A DNA stretch of 64,000 nucleotides from positions 930,001-994,000 of the forward strand of contig SRSI01000078.1 in assembly GCA_005656395.1 (NCBI GenBank), read 5' to 3'. Shown here in pieces: positions 13,494 to 23,719 of this stretch. The translations under genes and the position numbers were made by a program. The DNA is from Strongyloides papillosus. Its lineage: Eukaryota; Nematoda; Chromadorea; Rhabditida; Strongyloididae. The notes under the pieces were generated by a model. It ran no database searches and was not told the origin of the DNA. It saw only the letters and a list, made by a program, of their open reading frames with translations. The stretch's first letter is position 1, and every line of letters starts with the position of its first letter.

Positions 13494-15768
13494 ATTTAAT
13501 ATTACAAAAATATATTATCTTTATTTATACTATATTTGAAAAAATAAAACAGAATTATTATTCAAGAATTATAATAAACTTACTATATAATTTTTAATAG
13601 TTATGAATAACATCAATTAAATTAATAACATGATATATTTAAATTTCCTACCAGTTTGATATGATATTATTTATTTCATTATATAGTTACAAGAATCATT
13701 CAAGTGAAAGTATATCTAAAAATATTTGATACTTTTTATTTAAACAAATGTTTCATTAAAATATTTAAAAGATTACTTTAGGAGATAAAAATCCTAAAAT
13801 TTTCCTTTAGATACATAAGTGATAAGTACAGTAGAGAGAAGGGTTCATAACACAGGAATACTTTTAAAAATGGTGTCTAATAACAACTATATCTCAGTAA
13901 GTTATATTTTTATATGGTAGCATTACATATTTTCATTTAAATATATATTTATTATTTGATGAAACTGTTAAACTAAGAAATAAAAATAATACAACATGAG
14001 CTTTCGAAATATGATATGTTTCATGTTAAGTTTAGAAAATTAAGAAAATTTTCTAGGTATGAAGTATTTGATAAATGTTAAGATATAGCAGAAATATTTT
14101 TATTAAATAAAAAAGTACATTATGTTAGAAATTTTATCAACCTACAAAATAATTTTATTATTTCTTTTCTTACTTGTAATATTAAAAATATAATGTTACA
14201 AAATTTATCGTGTTATTTACAACACATTGTCCATATAGGAAAATTAATATTAATTTTGTTAAAAATTAGCATGCTATTTTTTTTCAATGTTTGACTAATT
14301 AACAACTTTAGATATATATAAAATTATATATAAAGCACAAATGTTTTTTTTATTTGTTTTGTATCATCCGTTCCAATTATAAAGGAATTTTTAAGGCTCC
14401 CTGATGTGATAAAATTATGGGTGTACGTATATATTATATAAAGATAGTATTTTAAGAAAAAAATATAAATATGGATAAATAATGCCTTTAAAATGATAAA
14501 AAAAGATTTGATCTAAAATTAATTATCTCCGAGAATAAATTTAATAATAACAATAAAATAAATGGTAAATAAACAGCAAAATATTGTAAATTGTTAAAAC
14601 TAAATTATAAGATAAAATGTTAAAATTTGAGATTAATTTTTCAGGAAATTTTATTTTCCTACTAAATTTGTATTGAATAAAGAATTATGAAAGAATAAAT
14701 CACAACTTTGAAGATTATTTTTATTATGTTAGCTTATTCTATATCTTTTAAATATTTTCTTGATTGTATATAATGTATTCTTAAAGAGGAACATGAATTA
14801 TTATACATATACAAAAATTGTAAGTGTTAACTGGGATGAGTATTTTCTCTATTTATAAAAAGTTAAGGTCAAAATACAACTTCATAATTCGTATCTTAAA
14901 TAATATAATAGTAAAAGAAAGAAAATATTAATGAAGGAATACTATTAATTTTTTCTTTTCATATTTATTTTAAGTTTATATTTACACATAAACTTATATA
15001 ATCTATTTCAGCTAAAAATAATATTTAAATAGAAACAGCTTGACAAAAATCTTTCAATACTTCAAAAAGTCTTTTTAATACACTTCATCTATTGGTCTTC
15101 CTCAATTACCACCACAAAACTATATTAATTTAAATATAGTGAGAAGCTCATTTAGTCAACTTTAAATCATATCTCATTAAAAAAATCCATTAATATGAAA
15201 ACACACATCTTTATAAAAACTTTTTTTCCTTACTTAGAAAGGTTCTTTTTTATACTTTTTATTTAATATTCCTGTATTTGATATTCAATAAGGTATAGGA
15301 ATAAAAAGCTATTCCTTTGGTTTTTATATTAAAAAACAAAAATTATCAAAACAAAAATATTATTCATATGACAAAGGTATCAAAACATTGTAATATCAAA
15401 TATTAAGATAAGTTTCTTATTATAAAAAAAAATCAAATAGTTTTTAAATATTGATAAGATTTTATCCTTATCTATGAGTACTCCAGTTATACAGTTATTA
15501 AACAACAGTCTACAAAGTTTATTAATATTAATAGATAAAATTTTAAATGGCTTACTAATAGTTAAACATTATTATTAATTTCTCACTATATTTCTATATA
15601 CATAGTGTTTTCTTAAATGTGATCGCCATTTTAACTTATAATATGATAATTTTGTGGACAAAAAGTTTAGCCTTTTCCAAAATATCAAATAAACATTCCG
15701 TAATATATATATACTTACTGACCTGAATTAATAATTATATTTTTAAATTTTTTAGAAATTTTTAAAAC
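13494..15768. other. Divergent promoter region between the mGluR and HPS1-like genes
   Basis: These 2.3 kb separate two genes transcribed away from each other and presumably carry both promoters. The sequence is A/T-rich with no credible open frame. A motif search for neuronal regulatory sites was not possible by eye. Confidence 0.45.
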
Positions 15769-17905
15769 ATGAAAGGTGTACTACTGGTTGACGATCGTGA
15801 CTCTGTTATTTTTACTAGTGGTGATAATGAATTTCTTTCACATATACGAAATTATGACAACATAGAAAAGATGTCCGAAGGAGAGACTTCATCAAGAGAT
15901 GAATTCAATCTAACTCCTAAAAATCTCTTTAACCAATTTGTAACTATAGATATACCAAATAGACAAGCTACTGATGTTTTTTTACCACTTATTATGCTAT
16001 TTAACTCCCATAGGGCACAACAGAACATTATAATTAACGAGATTGAAAGTAACAATTTAAAATTTTTTTTTCGCCATCTCTCCGAACAACATTATATTAT
16101 TTATGTAACTGAAGTGTAAGCAATTTATAATTCTCTCAAATACTTATATATACATTTTTAGAGATTATAAAGTTGATTCAAAAAGAATACTTGATAAACT
16201 CCATCATTTATTCAGATTTTATCTTGGTCCATTTTGTATGTTAATCCGAAATGAATTATCGTCTATGAGGCATGCTAAGAATATGCTTAAATTCCGGGTA
16301 GTTGAAATAATAGAAAAAAGGAGACCAATATTTCAATTAAGTTTAGATCACCCAAGTTACTATGAGGATGGGGTAAAATTTTGCAAAAATTTAAGTAATG
16401 GATTAAAAAAAGATATACCTAACAATTTGTAAGTAATTTAATTATAATAATTATTATAAATATATATGTATTTTAAAGATGCATATTAGTAAGGAATGGA
16501 AGATTATTAGCATCATATGGTACAGTAAATTCAATTTTTTCATGTAATCATTTAACTGACTCATTATCTGGTGATGATATTGAAGAGATATTACATATAT
16601 GTAAAATAAGATTAAAGTATAATTTAAATGAAGATATTGATAGTGTATGGTTAAGATTAATTAAGAGAAATGGAGTTCTTTCATTTGTTAATGTTTATTT
16701 TGTTAAAATAACGAATGAAATTAGTAGTATAATGATAACAACATTAAATGATTCATGGAAAATCTATAAAATAAATGAAGTTTTCGAGTATATGCTAAAA
16801 TTGGGTCAAGCAAAGATTATTAAAAATTATCTCACTTCAATTGATGAAATTATCTATGATTTATTTCCAAAAAACAAAATAGATTACACTATTATAGATC
16901 ATCAATTGTACAAAAATCATGGACGGAGGATAATTGTAAGATATATTAATATATAATTATCTATACCTATAATTATAAAAAATTTTATTTTTTCTAGAAC
17001 ATATGGTCAAAATTAAAAAAGCAATTACTAGGTAATGTAGCAAAAACTGATGGAGAGGAGACTAAAAAATACCATAATATATTATTAGATAGAAATAATG
17101 TAAATAATTTTTCAAAAGATAATGATGTAAAATCAGTTACAACATCACTTGCATCTATTTTTAATAAGTCTAAAAAAATTTTAATGTCATATTTCGACAA
17201 TCTCCCAATTCATCTTGAATTGTTGGAGGAGGTTATGATAGCACAATTAAAAAGAATGTTTAGATTTTATCTTAATGACATTCTTGAAATTAATAAAAAT
17301 GATGGGAAATTACTTTTGTTGGGCACAATCAAATGTGAATTCAGATATTGTTATGCTACGTCACGAAAATCATTTTTTATGAATAAATATGATGATGTTA
17401 AGATATATGTTGATGAAGATAGTTTGGGTTACGTAGTATGTTGTTCAAACTTACCTATTCGTTACTGCAATATTTCAAATTTTCCTAAGAGAGTTATGGC
17501 ATTAAACGAAAAACAAATAGAATTATTACTTATGGACTATTTGAATATAATTAATTTTAATGATGTTGATGATAAGGAAGAATTTATTGAAATTTCAGAG
17601 ATACAAAATAATTCTTTTTATACAATAAAGGTATTTTTTTCTGATAATTATATAATTAATTATATTTTCAGTATTCTGTAAGGGATAATTATATAAACAA
17701 TTTATATGACGACAATTATTACTATCCAGGTTTGTTGAAATTTATATTTCCAACTCAAAATAAGTTAGAATCGTTAAATGTATTTCAAGTTTATGCTATA
17801 TTTGATTTTCACATTAGTAAGGAAATAGCAATTATACAATGCAAAGATATTGTTAGATATTATTTTGATTATATCTCAACTATCTCAAAATATATTTTGG
17901 TTTAA
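15769..17905 (+). CDS. HPS1: HPS1-like protein (BLOC-3 subunit, longin-type Rab32/38 exchange factor family)
   Basis: In animals HPS1 pairs with HPS4 to form BLOC-3, which activates Rab32/Rab38 on lysosome-related organelles. Five exons join in frame: 15769-16115, 16162-16428, 16479-16935, 16998-17630 and 17672-17905, giving 645 residues against about 700 in human HPS1. The N-terminus MKGVLLVDDRDSVIF and the segment LHHLFRFYLGPFCMLIRNEL align by eye with the first longin domain of HPS1 (its [21 protein letters not shown] stretch). ILVRNGRLLASYGT matches the later HPS1 segment beginning LLVHSKLLAFYSS. The C-terminus, with YYYPGLLKFIF and VFQVYAIFDFHIS, parallels the HPS1 end. The protein is soluble with no signal peptide or membrane segment. 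Other three-longin proteins (CCZ1, MON1, HPS4, Fuzzy) are the alternatives and fit less well. The alignment is from memory, so the family call is more secure than strict orthology. Confidence 0.78.
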
Positions 17906-20204
17906 TAATTACAAAAAAATACATTTAGACTGTTAAAAATGATTTATGGAATATTTATTGTTGTTATGTTGCAATAAAGTTTAATACAGTGTAGTAAAAA
18001 AATAAATAATCCGTAGTATATTTTGATATAGAAATAGATGTAAAATGTTTAAAATATAATTTTGTAAAATTATTTCCGACTAAACATTAAAAACGAATAA
18101 TTTCTTAAATAAAGAGTTTAATATCAAAAAAATGATAAGTATTGAATATATCTTTATTTTAAATGAAAAACCTCGTTGTGATCATCTCGATACATGTTAA
18201 ACGATGTTTCATTTGAATAATTTTTTAAATTCATCATAAAACATTAAACATCGGATCGACATAAAAAAATAATGTAAATATCATTGCTATTTTTTATCAT
18301 TTTTTGCACAGTGGCAAACTATTTTTTTTATTAAATATTACATAAAATATTTACTGGAATTCCAAATTATAACTTGTACCGTATAAAACCTAAAAAATAT
18401 ATTTGAAAAATTATAATGAATAATTCTATTCTTAAAATAATATTTGAATTTGAAAATTATTTTAATATTATTATATTATGAGTGACATTCTTTACATGTG
18501 TAAAATATAAATAAGATTGTTATTTTTTATTACTTTAAAAAAATAGAATAGGAAAACAATTAAATATTTATAATAAAATAATATTTTTTTTTAAAAATCA
18601 ATTCTTTATTGACTTTAAGACTTTCGATATAAATTTTTTGTTAAAATATTTAAAATGGTTTTATTAAATTATAAAATAAATACTTCAAGTTCTTATATTT
18701 ATACTTGCTAATTATATTAGATGCACAATTTCAATAACGTGGATGTTCAAAGGTTATTTTGAAAAAGATGCATTTTTCTTAAGCTATGATAAATGTTTTT
18801 TAAATTAAAAAGATAGTTACATATTTTTATATGTCATTTTGCATAAAAATTTTAAAAAGTAATTAAGTTTTAAATTAGAATAAATATTAACAACTTTTTT
18901 TCATATGACGAAAAATAAATTTTACAAATCAGAAGTAGTTTTTTTTACTGAAATATAATTTATAGAAATATATAGTAAATATTTTAATGACAATAAAATA
19001 CATTCCTTCAAATTATAAATATTTTTTTAGTGAATATTTGTGAAATTTACATTTAATGCTATTATTTTATAGTTAAAAATAGTATCCAGAATTATTTTAT
19101 TAAAAAAAACCTTTTAAAATAGTTAAAACGAATGATAATATTAAAAAAATAAGAACTGACTTTTTGTAGAATGATTTGAAAAAATATTCAATGTAAACAA
19201 CTGTTAAAACAAAATGTTACAAGATAAATGAAAAATAAGTGTAATTTCTTATTTATTAATGACTCTTACTCCATTAACAATTGCTTCTAATCTCTAATTA
19301 TTAATGTGTAAAAAATTAAGGACATTGCATGATGTATAAAGTTATTTTTTTACAAGATTATCTTTTTGAAAGTACTTCATGTTTTATATGAAAACATTTC
19401 GTATGAGAAGATATTTAAAAAAAATTACTTTTGTTGAGGGATGAAATACAATACTTCATTGGAAATATTGATATCTTTAAAACTCTTTGATTAATGTTAG
19501 TGTCTAAATATAGCACTAAAAATATATTTTTGTAAGACTTTTTTGTACTTCTTCTTCAAAAGACGTAAGATCGTGCCAAATTACTTAATTAAGAAAAATA
19601 AATTGAAAATAAAAAGTGTCTTCTTTTTTTGATTGCTAGGTTATTGAAAGGCAATAATATGAAAGTTTTTTTAATATAAAATTGATTTTTTGATACTTAA
19701 CTTTAATGTGATATAAGTTGAGTACTTTTCTTGCATTATGCAATAAAAATATTCATCTGTTATTGGATAAACTTAAAATGAGATAATCATTTGCCTTCAA
19801 TTATTAAATTATTACAATAATTTGTATTATAGTACTTATTTATTTTAATTTACATCAATCCTCACTATTATTTTTTAGATATTTAAACTTAATGTTGTTT
19901 TTGTGGTTAGCATTTAAAAATTAGTCAAAAACAGGTTTACAATTCTTTTTTACATTTCAATATGAAATTTTTCTGTTTACTCTACTTTGTTTTGTTTATT
20001 AACACAAATTATACAATAACTAAGACATTAATATTTTTTTAAATTTAAAATTATGAACATTTTGTTTTAGACTGATTACATAATGATTTGGTTATTTTAT
20101 TTTGAAAGAATTCAATATTTACATGATATTTAGATTTTAAAATTAACATCAATTTACTTGAAATATTAGATTTTTTTAGAAATGTCGTTATAATATTACT
20201 CTTT
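17906..20204. other. AT-rich intergenic region after the HPS1-like gene
   Basis: The first few hundred bases presumably hold the HPS1-like 3' UTR. The rest is low-complexity A/T sequence with scattered homopolymers, and no gene or ordered repeat was recognised. Confidence 0.45.
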
Positions 20205-20208
20205 TTAA

Positions 20209-20303
20209 CACATTGACTGCCGTGTGCATTAATGGGTATGCACATCTTTGAATTTCTAGTTTTCTGTATAAGTAGTATGATTTTCGATTTTTTTCTGCTA
20301 GTA
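20209..20303 (+). repeat. Left terminal inverted repeat of the piggyBac-type element
   Basis: It pairs with 20667-20761 in reverse complement. Shared blocks include TGACTGCCGTGTGCATTA, GGTATGCAC, TTTGAATTTCTA, TTTTCTGTA and AAGTAGTATG. Confidence 0.9.
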
Positions 20304-20666
20304 ATTGTTAATAAGAAAAGTTTTATCAACGTTAATAGTATTTTCAGTTTCATTTCCATCTTTGTCGTTTTCCACCAGCATTTTTTTAAGCTTAAATCCA
20401 GGTGGTATTGCAAATTTATCTTAAATCATACTACTTTTACTAATGAAAGGGATGGTTCAGAATGGGGACGAACATTGTTGAACAGTTATTTATTGCAGTT
20501 TTTTTGGAATAAAAGTTATTTCTAAATATGATAGCAATAAATAAACATATTTTGTAGATTGATTATTGGATTCACTAAAATGTGAAACTGAATTTCACCG
20601 CAACCAACACTCTAATTAAATTAAGTTCGACAATGCTCGCCCTTATTCCGAACCATCTCCTTCGTT

Positions 20667-20761
20667 TATTAGCAGAAAAGAATCGAAAACCATACTACTT
20701 GTACAGAAAATTAGAAATTCAAAAACGTGCATACCATGTAATGCACACGGCAGTCAATGTG
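20667..20761 (-). repeat. Right terminal inverted repeat of the piggyBac-type element
   Basis: Reverse complement of the left arm. It is immediately followed by the TTAA at 20762-20765. Confidence 0.9.
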
Positions 20762-20765
20762 TTAA

Positions 20766-21339
20766 ATAGACATAATTTTTGTATATTTATACAAATTACT
20801 ACAAGAGACATTTAAATTTTTACAGAAATTTGTGATTTAATATTATCATTAATTCGTTTTTTATCATCTTAAATTTAGAAATTTTTATCATTCCAAAAAA
20901 ATTATATTTAAGAATGATTTTGAATCCTTTTTATATATGAAATAACGTTAGTATATTATGATTAAATTATGCGAGGAAATGAATATTTTTTCTAAAGGGA
21001 TAAGTATGTACAAAGACAGGATCTTTTAACCAAACTAAGATTAAAATTAAAAAAGGGTATTGTTTCGGTTTTATTTTTCAAAAATAAAACACGTAAAAAC
21101 TAGCTATTGGCATTCAAATTATTCTATATAAGTTGATTAAATAATTTTTATCGATAAATTGTTATTAAAAGAAAGATTTTCCTCAGAAGAAAACTACTAA
21201 TGATAGAGCTTCTGTGAAAGCTAAAACTGCTTTAGTTGGGGTAGTTGAATTTAAAGTACTTAATATTTCATTTAAGTCACTATTTATTATAATTTAATTT
21301 GCTTTTTTACAATCATTAAATTATTGCTAAAACGATGTT
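20766..21339. other. Intergenic spacer between two transposon remnants
   Basis: No gene seen. The sequence is slightly less A/T-monotonous than its surroundings, and the last part may be the worn left end of the Merlin-type element that follows, but no terminal repeat was found. Confidence 0.35.
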
Positions 21340-22206
21340 CTTGAAACTTAATGAATCTATACCTATTGAAGAAAGCTGTATCTATTTTTTCCATAAACAT
21401 GAACTTTTGTAAAGTGCAAAAGTATGTGTAAATGGAAAAGAAATGAAGCTGGTAATAGGAAAACAAAAATGTTGAAATGCTATGTGAAAAAAGTGTAGAA
21501 AAAAGAGTGCCATTATATTAGGAAAATGGTTTTAGTGTTATAAAAGATTTACCAGGATAGCCATCTCATTCTTTTATTCCTGAGCTAGCGAAAGAATATC
21601 AATAAAATACTACAAAAAGAAGTTAAAACTGAACTATTACACAGCCGTAGATTTGTGTAATTATGTTAGAAAGGTTTACTTATTTATGAAGCAATGCTAC
21701 CAAACTAAGATAGATGGAGGTGGATTTACAGTGGAGGTAAATCAATAACTGTTTTAAAAAGAGAAAATCATTTAGGTAGAATGGTGAACAACAGTTTTAC
21801 TTTATAGAATATATACGGAAACCAAGAAAATCTTTGTGAAGCCAGTGAATCATAGAAGTTCCTTAACCTTAATGGGGATGCTTAAAACAGGAGTAAATAA
21901 GAATACGCTTATCATTTCTATAATATGAAGAGGATATTCAAAAGTAGATAATTATATGTATGAGTATTTTACAAGTGTATGATAGATATGTTATTACAGA
22001 TCCAGTTACAAATGATCATACTTATAATATTGAAATATTTTGGAAGTAATAAAAAGAGAGGAATAAATAGTAATGCGGAACATACAGAAGCATTTTTAAG
22101 AGTTACATGTTTAAGTTTATATGGAGTAATAAAGAATAAAAGTAATGCATTCGAAGTACTGTTAGATGATACTAAAAATTTTCACCATAAAAATTTTAGT
22201 AATTGA
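21340..22206 (+). pseudogene. Decayed Merlin (IS1595/ISXO2-like) DDE transposase
   Basis: Read across several frameshifts and stops, this stretch follows the IS1595-type transposase layout used by eukaryotic Merlin elements. Around 21630-21745 it reads YYTAVDLCNYVRKV, then QTKIDGGGFTVEVNQ, corresponding to the usual block with VVDW..LREVC and GGPG..VEVDE. KRENHLGRM follows, as in the R-KYHRGR motif. At about 21990-22045 VITDPVTNDHTYNIEIFWK corresponds to the DPVTGAHTQTIENMW motif that carries the last catalytic acid. The first catalytic Asp has become Asn (VEVNQ) and there are at least half a dozen stops, so the copy is dead. No terminal repeats or target duplication were located. Eukaryotic Merlin elements explain the bacterial-looking similarity without recent transfer. 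Confidence 0.82.
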
Positions 22207-22382
22207 TTTTTTTTAATTTTTAAAATATACTTATAATAGTTTTTTTTAGTTGCAAATATTTTAAAAAATTTTTAGTTAATATGAATTTTTTTTATGAATA
22301 ATCAAAAATCCTTATTAACAAACATTCAAGTCAATACATTCTGAGAATAGATAAAAACGAAAAATTCTAAAAAGGATATATA

Positions 22383-22628
22383 TAGGGTGTCCAAAAAGTA
22401 ACATGAAAAGTTTGAACAAACATTATTCTCTTTAAAAGGAACGAATGTTTATGACATTATACTCATTTGAAAGCCTAACTTCAAACTTTAAAATTGCTTT
22501 AAACACATATAAAAAATATTAATTTAAAATGTAGTTATGGTCATTTATTTGACTTCCATTTTTTTTGTGATTTTTTGGATTTTTTATTTTTTTCAAAACG
22601 ATGTAACTTTTAAGAAACTTCTAATTAA
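22383..22628 (+). repeat. Left inverted arm of the mariner-type MITE
   Basis: It pairs with 22905-23148 in reverse complement with about 90% identity by eye, including TGACATTATACTCATTTGAA and TTATTTGACTTCCATTTTTT. Confidence 0.88.
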
Positions 22629-22904
22629 TAAATAAAGGTATTAAAAAATATTCATATTTATGATAATTAAGAGCAACAAATATTTAATCATATAAAATAT
22701 TGTTAATTAGCGATAGTAGCTGCTTATTTACTCTTAGTTTTTTTATAAAAATAGTTAAAAGGAATAAAAAATTGTCTTGGCTATGGAAAAATTAAATACA
22801 TATTATATCTCATATCTTTACCTAAAATATATTTATAATAATAAGTCCTACAGTATTTTGTAGAAAAGAAGTTGAGCTATCAGATGCATATAAAAGTTTA
22901 AATA

Positions 22905-23148
22905 AATAATAAATTTCTTATAAGTTACATCGTTTTGAAAAAGATAAAAAATCACAAAAAATCATAAAAAAATGGAAGTCAAATAAATGGCCATAACTAC
23001 GTTTTAAATCAATATTTTTTAAATTTGTTTAAAGCAATTTTTAAGCTTGAAGTTAAGCTTTCAAATGAGTATAATGTCATAAACATTCGTTCCTTTTAAA
23101 GAGAGTTATGTTTATTCAAACTTTTCATGTTACTTTTTGGACGCACTA
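22905..23148 (-). repeat. Right inverted arm of the mariner-type MITE
   Basis: Reverse complement of the left arm. The outermost bases differ slightly (GTGCGTCC here, GGTGTCC on the left), showing that the two ends have drifted. Confidence 0.88.
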
Positions 23149-23494
23149 TACTAAATAAAAAATTAATTCATTTTCAGTCATTATTACCAGACAATGATGA
23201 TTTCTTCGTATCACATTAACTAACTCCCGGCTAATGTATAAAAGTGTAAAAATTTGTTTTAAATGATTCAATAACATGACCAATCTATAATTTTGATAGG
23301 ATTATTAAACCGATTAAAAAGTGAATCTTATACCGAAATCATATATAACATGTCCAGCGGTTTGTCAAGAATTAACCATAAAAACGTATACTAATTCAGA
23401 CAATTCAATATTTTAAAAAATTATAATGTTTTTGTAAAAATTATCAACAATATTTTTCTCTTTCCAATGTCAAAAAAAATTTTTTTAGTTAAGA

Positions 23495-23719
23495 TCAACC
23501 TAGCTCTCAAAAGGCATCAAAAACTAAAAAAGATGTAGGAGAAGATAATCTAAAGTCGGACAAATCTAAAAAAAGTTTTATCCTTTGTATAAAACGGAAT
23601 TTTTCGACGTCGGAAAAGAACATCCGCGTAACATACTACGTTTTAACAAAATTATTGATATTTTCCCTAGTGAAATTGCTTTATGTCGTTTTGAAGAGAA
23701 TAAATACAAACTATACTAG
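23495..23719 (+). pseudogene. Frameshifted coding relic of unknown identity
   Basis: A Lys/Ser-rich open stretch (QKASKTKKDVGEDNLKSDKS) is followed, one frame shift later, by a protein-like segment reading KFYPLYKTEFFDVGKEHPRN, RFNKIIDIFPSEIALCRF and EENKYKLY before a TAG at about 23719. The balanced amino-acid content stands out from the surrounding A/T-driven frames. I do not recognise the family. It may be the last exon of a dead gene or mobile-element cargo. Confidence 0.35.

Larger units (their letters stand above)
20209..20761. mobile_element. Non-autonomous piggyBac-type element (553 bp, TTAA target duplication)
   Basis: The element starts CACATTGACTGCC and ends GGCAGTCAATGTG, flanked on both sides by TTAA (20205-20208 and 20762-20765), the hallmark of piggyBac insertion. 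The terminal inverted repeats extend about 95 bp (20209-20303 and 20667-20761) with roughly ten mismatches. The interior of about 360 bp has open frames on both strands, but none shows piggyBac transposase motifs, so it would depend on a transposase elsewhere in the genome. The modest divergence of the arms suggests an old but recognisable insertion. Confidence 0.9.
22383..23148. mobile_element. Mariner-type foldback MITE with arms of about 245 bp
   Basis: The ends TAGGGTGTCCAAAAAGTAAC and the reverse complement of GTTACTTTTTGGACGCACTA are mariner-like, and both are flanked by TA (22381-22382 and 23149-23150). The inverted arms run about 22383-22628 and 22905-23148 and match nearly continuously, including the block ending in CAAAACGATGTAACTT. 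The central 270 bp or so is A/T-rich with no transposase frame. Total length is 766 bp, so it is non-autonomous. Confidence 0.9.

Noticed and set aside
21340..22206. Recent horizontal transfer of a bacterial insertion sequence
   Set aside because: Base composition matches the host contig, the copy is heavily decayed, and eukaryotic Merlin elements already account for IS1595-like similarity.
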